Notes: generated from the letters alone by a model not told the origin. A DNA stretch of 37,069 nt from Porphyra umbilicalis (GCA_002049455.2 KV919263.1:1-37069), one strand, 5' to 3'. Numbered from the stretch's first letter, positions 20,649-31,624 are shown. A program made the numbers and translations.

Positions 20649-21406
20649 TTAGTCTTCATCAGATAGATCAATGTCACCGGCCTTCATGTCTTTGAGCTCA
20701 TCGCGCATGCAGCGTGCGGCGCCCTTACGAGCCTCAGCGCTCTCAGGGCGTAAAAACTTGGGGTACGCGGCGTCGTCCACATATCTCTTCAAGCAAGCCG
20801 CAGCACCTTCACGCACAGATGTCCACACCTCGCTCGGGTCCAACAACAGGAGCGCCCCTACTATAGAACCGGCGGCTCCATTCATGTCCAGCGCTCGCTT
20901 CATTTCCTGACTGCCGTCCTGCAGTCTCAGGCGGTACCCAATGTTGCTTCCACTTGCCAGGGCAGCAGGATGCGGGCCTGGAGCGGTGTCGTTCACGCCG
21001 TGGGTAAAAAAACGCGTTATAACGGGGCCTCTTTCACATCGGCGTCCATGTATACCCCCAGGGTACGATAGGCAAGCAGTCGGGCCGATGCGCGTCGGCG
21101 ATTGCATCGTGTTCGTAGACCCTTTCTCAGCGCAGCTCGCACTTCACGCCGTTTCTGGGACCATCCGTTCGAGCCGTATTCAATCTTTTCGACGCACTTC
21201 TGAACCGCCTTGTTCACAACAGCGCGCAGGGGGCGAGTGCAGTCTGGATTGGGGCCTTCCAGTTGTCCCGTCGGGGCGAGCCATGACAGGCAGTCATGTT
21301 CAGGCGAGTCAGCTGCGCTACCATTCAGACCAGGGTTCACAGACCCATTTCGTATCTTCTTGAGCATAGCTTGGCCGTACCTGGTGAACAGGCGGCTAAC
21401 CTCATC
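20649..21406 (-). pseudogene. Hypothetical protein fragment(s), two frames
   Basis: Two minus-strand frames overlap and look like one gene. The upstream frame (21406-21017) is entered after CTTGTCTCCTGTAG, which resembles a polypyrimidine tract plus 3' splice site. It encodes DEVSRLFTRYGQAMLKKIRNG and a basic region. The downstream frame (21107-20649, 152 codons) ends with a charged tail, DIDLSDED. A frameshift or small intron would have to join them between 21017 and 21107. I do not recognise a family. The alternatives are a decayed transposon gene or a genuine multi-exon gene. Confidence 0.35.
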
Positions 21407-21761
21407 CTACAGGAGACAAGCTCAACCAGCACGTAAGCATGGAAGGGTAATGAGGCCACACCGTCGCGCACGCACAACCAGCCATAAGCAAGCTTCTAAG
21501 TTAGGTCATACGTCGATGCAGCGCGCCTCGTGACGTTGCTCAGCAACGCCAGCGCATCGCATGACCACTTGCAGCCACCTGTTCCGTATCCAACAGCACT
21601 CAAGAACGTACCCCGTGAGATCTCCGTACACTCAAGAAAAAGGCAGCATCGACAGCAGGTGAGCTGGCACCCGGTGAGCCATGCGGCGTGCTGGTGTCGT
21701 CTTCAGCGTCAAATTCAACCATCGTCGCGTTCTTACTCAAGCAGATGGCTGCAATAGCGTC

Positions 21762-22020
21762 TCACTCGATGAAGGGCAAAACTTCCGGCTCCAGATAGTC
21801 CACAGCGCAAAAGAGGACAACTGGTGACCGGCAAGCGCGTGAATCAGAGCATACCACATGCGGTGCGCTCAAAACGCGGTATCTGCGTTCGCGCACCTCC
21901 ACCTGTACCTGCGTGCACCTCCGAAGTATCCGGGCGGCCATGGATTGCACATCAGACCGATGAATTTTCACCCGCCACGCCCCACAGTGCCCTCTTGCAG
22001 TAAGTACATTCCTTTGCGAC
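21762..22020 (-). pseudogene. Possible zinc-finger (BED-like) exon remnant
   Basis: On the minus strand one frame reads VAKECTYCKRALWG, a Cys-x2-Cys pair with a Lys/Arg follow-up, then stops. The overlapping frame continues to ILRRCTQVQVEVRERRY and ends at PFIE, with a donor-like GTGAGA overlapping the stop. The spacing loosely resembles the BED finger at the start of hAT transposases, and a downstream minus-strand fragment lies at 21406-20649. The evidence is weak: the frame is broken and no catalytic region was recognised. Confidence 0.2.
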
Positions 22021-24479
22021 CATTGGCCGAGACCGACGACGCCACAGTCTCGGAGACAGCCGCTGTGCCGAAAGCTAGGAAGGAACCCCGATGGCTACAG
22101 ATGAGCAAATCAGAGCCTTCATGCGGCGCTATGCGCTTGAGCAATACTTCTAGGTAAACTTCTTCAGCGGGTCCTTCGCGAGTCTCACAACTTACTCAAC
22201 TGTTTAAACTTTTGCCGGGGAATATGACGGTATCCGGCCTCTGAATAGCGGCCGACGAGTGATCTCGATTCAGCCGTCGTCCCCATCCAAGCCGAGGGCG
22301 ATTCTCGCGGAGCCACACGTTTGGGGGTCGCTAGGAAACGCCGCAGGGAGGGGTTCGCTGCGCGCGCGCTGTGCGGGTGCGGGCAGGGCGGGTGTTTCAT
22401 TCGTAAACAGGCGCTCGCCGAGCGGTGTGTGGCGCCCAGTCCGTGCTTCCCCGTCACCGTCGGCAGACCTCCCCTTTCGTCGTCACTGTTTTGCACACCA
22501 CTTCCATCTCGCTTCGGATGGCCCAGGCGGCTGCTGCAGCAGCCGACGCTTTGCAAGCCCCCGGTCGAGTCGCTGATTTGCACGCGCCTCGGACCGATGA
22601 CTCCGGGCCTTGGCTGTTTGAGCCAGGCGGCGCTGTTCGTGGCGCCAGTGGCCGCACGGTCGACGCCAGCGTGCGTGGCGGCGGTGGAACGTTGATACGT
22701 CTCCCCAACCGGCGCGGCCTGGACGGGGCCCGATCAGGCCGCCAAGATCGACAATCAAGGAAGAGCAGCCGCACTGACGCGCCGTCGCACGGCCAAGCGG
22801 CATCATATGTCGTGCAAGGGCCCAACTCTTCCGACCGAGCGCGTGACCCTGCCGGGTCCGAAGCGCGGGTGCCGCAATGGCCACGCTTTGCTGCGGCGGT
22901 CGCGGCATCGGGTGTGGTGAGAGATCACGCTGGTCACGCCGGCCTGTTGGTGTCGGAAAGAGCTTCTGCTCGAACCGAGCACGTGATTGGATCGGGCCCT
23001 GCTCCACCGTCCATTGCATCTATGTTTGCCTCGGTCATCCAAGAGGCTCGTGGAACGCTAATTGGCACCGTCGGCTGACTATCTTCTGGGCAACTGACAA
23101 TGGCCGTTGCTGCGCTCGAGTTCGCTGGCCTGCGCTTCGTGCCAGACGATTCGCGATTAAAAGTTATGCGGGACTACTCGGCAGGTTGTGGCAACCTGGC
23201 GGGCCTTGATTCGACAATGCTAGTTAGCATGCTGCAAGGTGGGGGCTCTGTTTCGCAGGCGGCTCGATTTCTCCTCCACGGCCTCCTTGCACATGCATGC
23301 GATGGTGGATGCCGCCCCGCGCCACGCCGGCCGCCTGCACCGGTGGGATCGCCACCTCACCGGCTTGTGCCATCTCTCCGACCCCGGCCCCCGCAACTCA
23401 ACATTCGCCGTCGCCGCCCCCGGCGCCTACTTCGCCGCCGACCAAGCGCCACCGTGGTGAAGGTTACCCTCGGCCAAAGCTGCAGTAGACTATGGAGCGT
23501 GCTGCCACCTCGGGTGAGCGTACAGGGCCGAACGCTTTTGCCTAGGAGGGGCCGTGGCTCTTTCCCCGCAATGCCGAGCGTCGCGTTGAGCTTTCGAGTT
23601 GAGACACTCAGTCTGTTCGGGAGCTCATTGTCCCAGTGGGTTTTTGATGGTGTCTTCTTTTGGTTCCTCTCTCGGGTGGTCACGTCGCGATCTCGTGGCG
23701 GCGCCCGTGTTTTGTCTTCTATGACTGCTGACGCGTTCGCCGGCGCCGCGGTTGGCAAGTCGTAGGGTGTGCGCCTTGGGAGCAAGGCGGTTAGGGACGG
23801 CATGGTTCTGAGTGGAGGAATGACGGTGATGCCTGTGCGTTCCGGCAATGTGTGGTGGGGGGTGGTCCTGAGAGACTTGGACCAAATTTTGCCGGTGTTA
23901 GTGGGCTACAAGCGGCGTGAGACGGACGCCGCCGACGTCCTGAACTCGGCCAACGGCGCAATTGTTGTCATAGACACCTCTGGAGTTGGCCAAGGAGATG
24001 GGGGCTGGAATGAGTGTGTGCTGCAGGGGTTCATCAAGATGCTGGCCGTCGTTTTGGCGCAGGTTCACTCCATCGACACGGACGATTGCTTCCGCGTTGA
24101 GAGAAGCTTGAGAACTATGCTGCCTGTGTCGGTCATTGCGCCGCAGCGGAGCGACGAGCGCGAGACAGCCGACAACCTCCTGGCGTACGTCGCTCTTCTG
24201 TTTGGCGCACCCAACGACGCGAGCAGGCGAGATTTCCTGGACCCACACTCCTCCAAATGGTAGCAGGCGGCCTACGCCCCTGACTTCCGTCATCGTCTCC
24301 GGCACCTGCTCGGTGCTCATTACCCTGCGCATGACAAGCTCAAGGAGGAAGAGCAGGCTGATGCGATTTTGAGTGGACGCGCTGCTGACAACCCCGACAA
24401 TAGCGATGGCTGCGGAACCTCTTTCCCAGATGCTGATGTGGGCGACCGCAACGGGAGCCATGACGACAAAGACCGGAGG

Positions 24480-25700
24480 CCAGGATCGGGGCGGAACGCA
24501 CGACGCAGTGAGCGAAGCAGCCGCCGCGGCCTATCTGGTGGTAGTGGCGGTCGTAGTGGCAGAGGCGGTCGACGAGCAGGTGCCGCCAGCAGCGGATGCC
24601 ATACAGACCATATCCGACGTGAAGGCCAAAGCGGTGGCCAGCGGTGGCCTGATGGTCGTTCCGGCGCAAGTGATTAAGTCACAGCTCATCTGGGCGCTGA
24701 AGGTGGACGAGGTGGCAGAGGTCAAGGCGGCAGTCACGGTCGGTCTGATTGGCGAGTTGGCGGAGACGATCAAGTCGCCGTTCGTGCTGGTCGTGGTGAT
24801 GATGGCGGACGGGGTGTTGCACGTCATGTTGCACGTCATGGTGCGGGCGGCGAATGCCGTCAGTCTGGTGGTCGAGTTGGTAGCCTCGTTGATGACGCAG
24901 GTGGCGCATTTGGTGATGCCGACGGTGGCCGTCGGGGTTATGGTCCAGGGCAAGGCGGCAGTCGTGGTCGGGCTGATGGGCGAGTTTGCGGCGACGATGG
25001 CGTCGTAGGTTACGACGGTCGTGGTGCCGAAGGTGGAGGAGATGAACATGCCGGTCGAGGTGGCGGCTGCTGTGGGCCTGATGATCGAGTTGGTGTTGAC
25101 GATGCAGTGGCAGGTGGCGCTGGCGGTAATGACGACGGTGGCCGAGGTGGTCAAGGTCCAGGTTAAGGCGGCGGCCGCGGTCGGGCTGATGGGCCAGTTG
25201 GAATAGACGGTGGGGTCGCAGTTGGTGCCGGTCGTGGCGCCCACGGTGGACGAGTTCGTCAAGGTGCCGGTCGAGGTGGCGGACGCCGTCGCCCTGATAG
25301 TCGAGGTGGTGGTCACGCTGCAGTGGCAGGTGGCGTCGGCCGTAATCGCGACGGTGGCCGAGGTGGCCACATTAAAGAACAAGGTGGCAGACGCCGTCAG
25401 CCTGGTTAACGAGTGGGATATCATGACGATATTGATGACGATGAGGTACCTGGTGGTGCTGCAGGACGTAATCGTGATGGTCAATGCCAAGGCGGAGGTC
25501 TCCGTCGGCCCTACGAACAAGGCGGCGGTAGCAAGGAGGCAGCCGGTGAAGCTGGCCGTGGATGTGATGGTGCAAAAGGTTGTCAAGGTCATGGACAAGG
25601 CGGCGGTCGCGGTCGCCCCGATGAACGAGGTGGCCGTGACGACGAGGTTGCACGTGGTGCTCATCGTGGCGCTGATGCTGGGGTGGTCAAGGTCAACGTC
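24480..25700 (+). repeat. Degenerate RGG/GQGG repeat region
   Basis: In the gene's frame this encodes Gly/Arg/Asp-rich sequence with a recurring core GQGGxRGRxDxR. The Gln codons lie at 24723, 24951, 25488 and 25596. At 25164 the same position is TAA (reading G-stop-GGGRGRAD). The opposite phase gives long Val/Ala frames that are only a by-product of the repeats. RGG boxes typically bind RNA or DNA and can drive condensation. Confidence 0.65.
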
Positions 25701-25879
25701 AAGGCGACGCATGCCGTCGGCCTGTTGGTGAAGGAGGCGGTGTGGACTCGTTCGGTCCTTCTGATCGTTTTTGCGCTTGTCTTGATTGTGTTTACGGTTT
25801 TAAGCGGAGTGCCTGTGCTGATTGCACCCCCGAAGCATCCAAGCCACCTTGTTAAGAGGCCGGCCTAAGGGGTGGGCGG

Positions 25880-27433
25880 GTGGCGCACGGTGGTGCTGTA
25901 GGCAGTGGTGAAGGGGGTCTGCATGCACTGGCGCGGCTGCAACGCGATGAGTCGGTGGTGGAGGCGCAATCTGCCGAGCATGGTGGCACAAAGTTCCACT
26001 CAGTTCCTGTCACCTGCATAACCACCCTTTCGGACCTCGGACTGCTTGGCTTGATTCGATCGCAGACAGCGTCCATTCGTACATTTGGCGCACACGTGTT
26101 TCGAATAGTAGCACCCCAGATTCGACCTGTGTCATGCGCGGCGCTAAAGCGGAAAAATGGCGAGAAAGTCCGGGTGCGGATTCAACCTTTCCCGCAGTAC
26201 CCAACCGTTGTCTGTGCGTCCTTCGGTGGTAGCACGCAGGTGCATCCTGGTGTGAATCGCGACTGGCTACGAGATCAAATGCCGCCGGAAACGGAGATGA
26301 TGCTATTGAGTGCTGAGGTCACGAAGAGAATGCGCAAGAGCACAACCGCTCTTCGCGCCAAGTACAAGGACTTCAGTGTTTCGCAGTTTCTTCAGAACGT
26401 CAATGATTCGAGGGTCACCTGGACGCGATGTGTGACTGCAGGTGGGCGCGAGACCAGAGCCCTTGTTCCTGGAAAGCCCAATCCAATAGAGATGCGCTAC
26501 GTATCCGACATGACTCCAGCCAACGAAGATGGGTGTGGCAGGAGCCTGGGCGATCGAGCCTGTACAGCCAAACCGGAGCCCTTTCCGCCGAGTGAGCGAT
26601 TGCATAACCCTCGTACTCTGAACCACCACAGCATGCTTGGTGCCTGTGCCACATACGAAGGCATGAACAATAGCTTTCTCTACGGGGGAAGCGTTGGCTC
26701 TCACTTAAGTTGGCATGTAGAGGACACTCTGCTGCAGTCGACTTCCTACCTGCAGTCCGGGGCGAACAAGTTCTGGTTTTTTGTTGCCAGGTCTGAGGTT
26801 CCAAAAATGGTACGCGTCATAAGTGAACATATGGACCCTGTCATTCTGGCAGCTGCAGGAGGAGACGTGTGGACCTTTCTAGCGGAGAAGGCAGTCTTGT
26901 GGCCCGCGTCGTTCTTCCTTGCGCGCGGCGTTCTCGTGGGCTTCCACAAAATGGAAGTTGGCGACTTCGTCGTGACGGGCTACGGCGTTCCGCACAGCGG
27001 ATTCAACGCGGGAACGAACGTAGCGTCTGCTGTGAACCTTGCGTGCCCTGCCTGGCTTGCGCACGCTATTGAACATGAATCCCGCTGGCGTGGAAAGATA
27101 GGGATGCTTATTCCTTTCGAGAATCTGCTCGTACTGAGCGCCCTGAAACTGGCTGCTGGAAAGTGGTGTTTTGGCGATGCGAAATCCTATGAGGCGTGCG
27201 ACCCAGCAGAGTTTCGACGGGACCTCCGAGTCATGACCTCCTTCTTGACCAAGTATCTGGACTGCATCCTTGCGTACATGAGAACCGATTCGCGTCCAGC
27301 CTGGAAGGGAAAAAACGCAGTCTTTGGGGATTTGCAAGCGGCGCCCCACGCTATGAAGCAGTTTGTTACCGATAACGCGATCAAACCAGCCGGTCACGGG
27401 TTGGTGCTCCCAACGAGAAGGATGGAGTCGTGA
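25880..27433 (+). CDS. JmjC-domain protein (Fe(II)/2-oxoglutarate dioxygenase), intact segment
   Basis: 517 uninterrupted codons, the best preserved part of the larger decayed gene. The JmjC core is clear: SWHVEDTLLQSTSYLQSGANK with the iron-binding His (26714) and Glu (26720) in His-x-Glu, an aromatic run KFWFFVARSEVPKM, and then GDFVVTGYGVPHSGFNAG with the distal His at 26993. The order and spacing match the KDM4/JMJD2-like group, whose members demethylate histone lysines using Fe(II), oxygen and 2-oxoglutarate. The GTG at 25880 is not a convincing start. Translation probably began far upstream and the segment is bounded by a TAA at 25853. Its 3' end lies about 0.8 kb from the end of a convergent transposase gene. 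Confidence 0.8.
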   Translation: MAHGGAVGSGEGGLHALARLQRDESVVEAQSAEHGGTKFHSVPVTCITTLSDLGLLGLIRSQTASIRTFGAHVFRIVAPQIRPVSCAALKRKNGEKVRVRIQPFPQYPTVVCASFGGSTQVHPGVNRDWLRDQMPPETEMMLLSAEVTKRMRKSTTALRAKYKDFSVSQFLQNVNDSRVTWTRCVTAGGRETRALVPGKPNPIEMRYVSDMTPANEDGCGRSLGDRACTAKPEPFPPSERLHNPRTLNHHSMLGACATYEGMNNSFLYGGSVGSHLSWHVEDTLLQSTSYLQSGANKFWFFVARSEVPKMVRVISEHMDPVILAAAGGDVWTFLAEKAVLWPASFFLARGVLVGFHKMEVGDFVVTGYGVPHSGFNAGTNVASAVNLACPAWLAHAIEHESRWRGKIGMLIPFENLLVLSALKLAAGKWCFGDAKSYEACDPAEFRRDLRVMTSFLTKYLDCILAYMRTDSRPAWKGKNAVFGDLQAAPHAMKQFVTDNAIKPAGHGLVLPTRRMES

Positions 27434-27726
27434 CAGACTACTCTGTGGACGGTGCGGCGTGCCCTCATTGCGGAACTGTCGTCTGGATGTCTTTGGTCGT
27501 GTTCCCGGGATGAATTGACCAGCTAGTCGACGGAGCTGGGCCGAGTGTGCCGATCTGCTGCTGGCGGTGCGCGCCGACCAAGTACGACGATCTGCACAAC
27601 CGGCCCGAGCAGGCCAGCGGGAAGGAGCGGCACCTCGTTGGATGTCACGCTCCTTTGGTGGTGGAGCGGCTATCCAATGGCCGCGTGTACTCGCCAGTGG
27701 AGGAGCTGAAACAATCGGGGACATGA

Positions 27727-28242
27727 GTGGTGACTAAGTCGACAACGTTCTTGCATTCTGTGGGCTTTGTACTTCTCTGTCTGTATGTGAGTTGAAGGGG
27801 AGTTTCGTGATGCTGACTGGGGCGCCTTCATCATGTGATGCCTTTCCTTTGATTTCTTTGATCCGTCGAACAACGGGGCGCTGCACGCACCAGCGTCGCG
27901 GACAGAAACTCCCGCGCCATCGTGCACAGGGATCTGGCATGGCTTGCGATAGATCATACAAGCCATGGCTTCGGCACAGGTCTGTACGAAAAGTGAGGTC
28001 CCTTCCAAGAGAGAGAAAAAGTAGTGGTTGCGATCGACGACTGGCAAAAGTGGCAAAAAGATACTTCTCTTTTGGCTTTGAATCTTAACTGAAAATGTGA
28101 ACAACTCTCCCTACGAAACGTCTCTGCTTGTCTCTTGCGACCGTATCAGCACGATAGGTCTCTGAAACGTCGTGCAATAACAGCCTTTTCTGGGCTACCG
28201 TCTCCGTGCTCTTCACAACACTCATGCAGCTGCCCTCAGCCG
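27727..28242. other. Short spacer between convergent JmjC gene and transposase copy 2
   Basis: About 515 bp without a recognisable gene. It separates the 3' ends of the two genes, tail to tail. I see no terminal repeat or insertion boundary in it, which leaves open that both genes belong to one element. Confidence 0.4.
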
Positions 28243-28864
28243 CTCTTAGAGTGGAAGCCCGACTTCTTTGCGAGCTCTACCTTGTCCGCTTCGCAAGGGA
28301 AAACAAAAGCAGACTGCAGTACGCGCTCAGCTTGCACAAGCTCCACGCCGAACGTAGCGTCGATTTTGACTACCGTAGGTTTCCCAACGATGGATAAGGC
28401 TGACGCAGGGGCCGTTTACCATTCAAATTCAAGGTACAGCTCTCTCGCAATTGTGCCAATCGCTCGCACGCGACGAAATTGTACTCTCTGCTCTCCTTTC
28501 GAGCTGTGGTCGTTCAGTATGTCACATGCCTCTTCTTCTTTGAGCACAGACACTGTCGACCGCTCTCGAATGAAAAATGATCGCTGCGGGTGCCTGGCTT
28601 TCCTCCAGAACTTGACGGGCGCGTTGGGTGTGTGATCCCGCCAGAAGTCTTCTGTCGAACTCACAACCATGCTCACGGCTTCCCTGCCGCACAACTTTTC
28701 GCCAGTGGCGGATGCCAACCGCCTCTGCGGAGCGAGCCTGTGAAAAGAGACGGCCTTCAATGGATTACCGCCGAGGCCAAGCAGCCACGATGTCGGAATG
28801 CCGTACGCATCAGGCATGGACAGTGCCCTTGAGTACTGCTCTGTGTCTCTCCACCTTTGCTTTG

Positions 28865-28870
28865 AATATT
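28865..28870. repeat. AATATT flank of MITE (left)
   Basis: AATATT here and at 29297-29302 flank the insertion. Because the word is its own reverse complement, the duplication could equally be a central TA with longer inverted repeats. Confidence 0.75.
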
Positions 28871-29296
28871 GCTGATCCCCCAATTTTGTCCTCATCGGCC
28901 CAGGACTGGGACTGCTTTGTAAAACAGGCCAGCCATTTTTCTAAAACAGCCGCAAACAGCTGCTGAGTGCGATTTTGGGACTATCCATTGGCTCTCCGAC
29001 CGCCAGGTCAGTGCAGAATCGAGATTCTCGTTTTTCTTGAGATTTTCTTCCGTTCTGTTCCGTCTCGTATGGTCAAGTAGGCCGCAACCGTTCGATGTCG
29101 GAATTTTTTGGGAGATTCTCAGATAATCTCAGAAAAACGAGTGCAGCGATTGTGCGTTGGCGAGCCGTAGGGGCACATTGTGTAAAGATCGGGCCCGACT
29201 TGCACTGCTGGTGGTCGTCTTGGCCAATCAGAAGCGTCCCTGCATCGCTGTTGCACTCCCGTTCTCGGGCGATGAGGACCAAATTGGGGGATCAGC
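28871..29296. mobile_element. 426-bp MITE inserted in transposase copy 2
   Basis: The terminal inverted repeats begin GCTGATCCCCCAATTT and match at 26 of 27 bases, then more loosely to about 45. Removing the element and one AATATT restores an open frame, NPAEYSKQRWRDTEQY, which aligns codon for codon with NPAENAIQRWRDTEQY of copy 1. The insertion is therefore certain and younger than the split of the two transposases. There is no coding capacity. The duplication is either AATATT or TA; a TA target would suggest the Tc1/mariner type. Confidence 0.92.
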
Positions 29297-29302
29297 AATA
29301 TT
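29297..29302. repeat. AATATT flank of MITE (right)
   Basis: Right-hand partner of 28865-28870. The transposase reading frame resumes from it. Confidence 0.75.
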
Positions 29303-31624
29303 CCGCAGGGTTCCGATGGTCGCTCTGGCCGATCTCGCGCTTCGCCATCTGATGAAAGTTCTCAAAGATGAGCTGGCATATTGATGAGCCGAGCTGCACC
29401 AACGGTAGAGTACGATACAGCAACTCCAAAAGGTGATGAACGGCAGGCCGCTCCCACTTTCCGCTGAACGGTAGCAGGCGACGCAACTCAATCATCAGAC
29501 TCTCACCCAGACGTTGGACCTCAACGACTCTTTGCCGTTCCCTCACGGCATGCAGAGCACAGAGGAGGCCTATAAAACAGAGCAGTAGCGAAATGACGTA
29601 GGGCCTTCAGAGCGGTGAGAGTAGCAACCGCATGTGCAGAAGTACTTTGGGTGTGCACACTGTACTCCAGGACCATGGGACCCACGGTCAGCAGCACTGC
29701 GTATTCGGACATAGAAAGAGTCGTGCCACCCATTTTTTCAGGCTCAAAGGACAATAGGATCGTGTGTGTTGGAACATGTTTCGAACTGCGGCGCGATTCT
29801 GAAACGAATTTATCACGCTGCCCGACAGAGAGTGCCTCGTACGCTTTCATCAGGAGGTTGGATGCAATGTTGTAGTACAAAAGGTGAGATGGTGCAACAA
29901 TGACAAGTTCGTGTATGTCAAACGTCCCAGGACCTCGGGCCTCAGTCATTCGCATCATCAGGCTACCTGACCTGTCCGTAACTTCATTGAGCAGGAGTGC
30001 GTCTTTAATAGCTTCTGCAGACAACTGCGTAGAACTCTTCAGGGAAGACATTATGGAAGCTGTTCGCTCTAGCTCTCTTGAGTACCTTGTGTCTTTGACA
30101 TCAAAGGAAACTGTGCTGCTTACCGCGCGATCCCTCCTCTCGCTCTTAGTCTTCGGATGGACAATGTCGCACCTGGTGCAGTGCTCAGTTCCTGGAGCTC
30201 CTACAGAGTTTGAGAATTTGGCCGCCATAGGAAAATCAAACACGCCCAGGCACAAGAAAACCCGAACCACGACGTTTTCTTTTGAGTGCGCGTCATACCC
30301 GGCAACACCTTCCTTGCTCATTTGGAGCATGTCCTCGACGACACGCTTCAAGAGAGCTTTAGGGTTTGCCCCAGGTGGTAAGTAAACTGTGGCCGAACGG
30401 AGAACGCACGATCATGCAAGCTCAGAGACGTGTACGCTCCGGAGTCGCTTGTACACGCTAAACTCATTCGCGTACAATGACACGTAGAGAGTGTGTGGGT
30501 CTTTGTCTGGCAGCTCGTTCTCGTTTTGTTCTGCAACTTGTGTCAGCTCGATCGGCTTTTCTGCTGTCAACGGCGTCCAAGAATCCTTTTCGCGCTCGGT
30601 AAAGCTGCGCACCGCATTGATAAATACACCGCCTGACCTCGTGAATCGTAGCGTGCACCGGCGAGCATCTTTAAAGCATAAAGCCCACGGATCAGGAGGC
30701 CCAATCCCATGCATGACATCAAACAGCCCTAGTAAGTCCCCAACTCTGAGGGCGCTTGGTGGAGCATACGATGCCTCTGAGATCAAGACGTCTCCATCGG
30801 ATGCAATCGCTGTGCTTTTCAATCGGGCCGGGAGCGTTGTGCTGCCATCCAAAAAGACAGAGACAATACACCCCATGCCGTACGTGTATCCGTCTCGGAA
30901 AAATCCGTTCTTGAAATTTAACCGAGCCGGGTCCCTCGCAGCTACTGTTTGAAAAAAACTCTGTTGGATGCTCATCGGTCCCTGCGCGCGCATCCCCTTC
31001 GCTGTGGAACAGAGCTGCTGTGACTGGGTCCTCAAAGTCCCTCTTGATGTGCACGGAAAAGAGAATGTAAGACGCAGTATCGTCCGGCAGTTTGCGAAGA
31101 GCCTTCTCTTTGCCAACGGGTAACTGCCGCGTGGTCACTTCTTGTCTCAGAGGTATAGCGGTGTTCAGCATTTGCTTGCGCAACTGTTGTAAGCGCCATC
31201 TCGATGGCCACTTCTCTTTGGGACTGAATGAGTTCTCTGCCTCTCGCATAATGTCGTACTGCCGCAGCGTGACACGCGCTCGACCAAAGAAGTACCCAAA
31301 GCAGAGAAACTCCCGGCAAGACACAAATTGCCCGACTGGTCGATCCTCTTCACTGGAGATGACTGTATCGTCAGAGGAGCATTCATCAGGCTCAGATTCT
31401 GAAGACGTGACTACATCTTGGTGGTCCTCTAGAGCGGGTGCTGGTGACGGCCTTCCTGCCAGCAAGCCCAGGTTTTGCGTCACACCACTACTTCCAGACT
31501 CCTCCATAGGCACTGTTCTCGAACCTGTCGTAGAGGTGGGCTGCTGCGATTGAATATGCATGAGGTCTCCATCGGCAAGATCGAAGTAGACGATGCCTCG
31601 AGGCCCCCGCCTGCGACGCTTCAT

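Larger units (their letters stand above)
22518..27726 (+). pseudogene. Decayed long gene: RGG repeats, Cys-rich patch, JmjC domain, Cys-rich tail
   Basis: One reading frame runs from ATG 22518 (MAQAAAAAADALQ) to about 25680. It is broken only by TGA 23076, TAG 23763, TAG 24261 and TAA at 24675, 25164 and 25407, far fewer stops than chance predicts. It covers a region of unknown nature (DAADVLNSANGAIVVIDTSG near 23925), then an RGG/GQGG-rich stretch. A shift near 25680 leads into a Cys-rich patch (FCACLDCVYGFKRSACADC, 25770-25828). After TAA 25853 an intact JmjC-bearing frame follows. A last shift near 27425 gives CPHC, a TGA at 27511, CCWRC and the end TGA 27724. The breaks could be mutations, introns or both, so I call it a pseudogene with reserve. 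JmjC proteins usually oxidatively demethylate histones, and RGG tails bind nucleic acid. Confidence 0.5.
28243..31624 (-). pseudogene. Tnp2/CACTA-like transposase, copy 2 (broken)
   Basis: Diverged paralogue of the plus-strand copy at 33202-36222. It starts at ATG 31624 with MKRRRRGPRG and follows copy 1 to KKSGFHSKSG near 28243. It is broken by frameshifts near 30970, 30440, 30370 and 29540, an in-frame TAA at 28416-28418, and a 426-bp insertion at 28871-29296. The conserved region keeps DFPMAAKFSN and HCTRCDI. The earlier acidic position reads YANEF (Asn, 30468-30466) where copy 1 has YGDEF. The element is therefore inactive as sequenced. It is convergent with the JmjC gene. Confidence 0.8.

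Noticed and set aside
24261..25409. TAA/TAG read as glutamine (altered genetic code)
   Set aside because: UBA1 has no internal TAA or TAG in 1,124 codons. The TAA in transposase copy 1 aligns with Glu in copy 2, not Gln, and that gene ends in TAG.
24373..25731. Long Val/Ala/Met-rich plus-strand frames and a 393-codon Thr/Ser/Ala-rich minus-strand frame (25712-24531)
   Set aside because: They are phase-shifted or antisense readings of the RGG repeat DNA, which lacks stops because of its repetition. The RGG phase is the one that joins coherent sequence on both sides.
23076..25855. All stops in the JmjC gene could come from C-to-T changes (CAA, CAG, CGA), suggesting repeat-induced mutation
   Set aside because: Every stop codon is one C-to-T step from a sense codon, so compatibility carries no information. 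Only the 25164 case has an internal repeat showing the lost codon.
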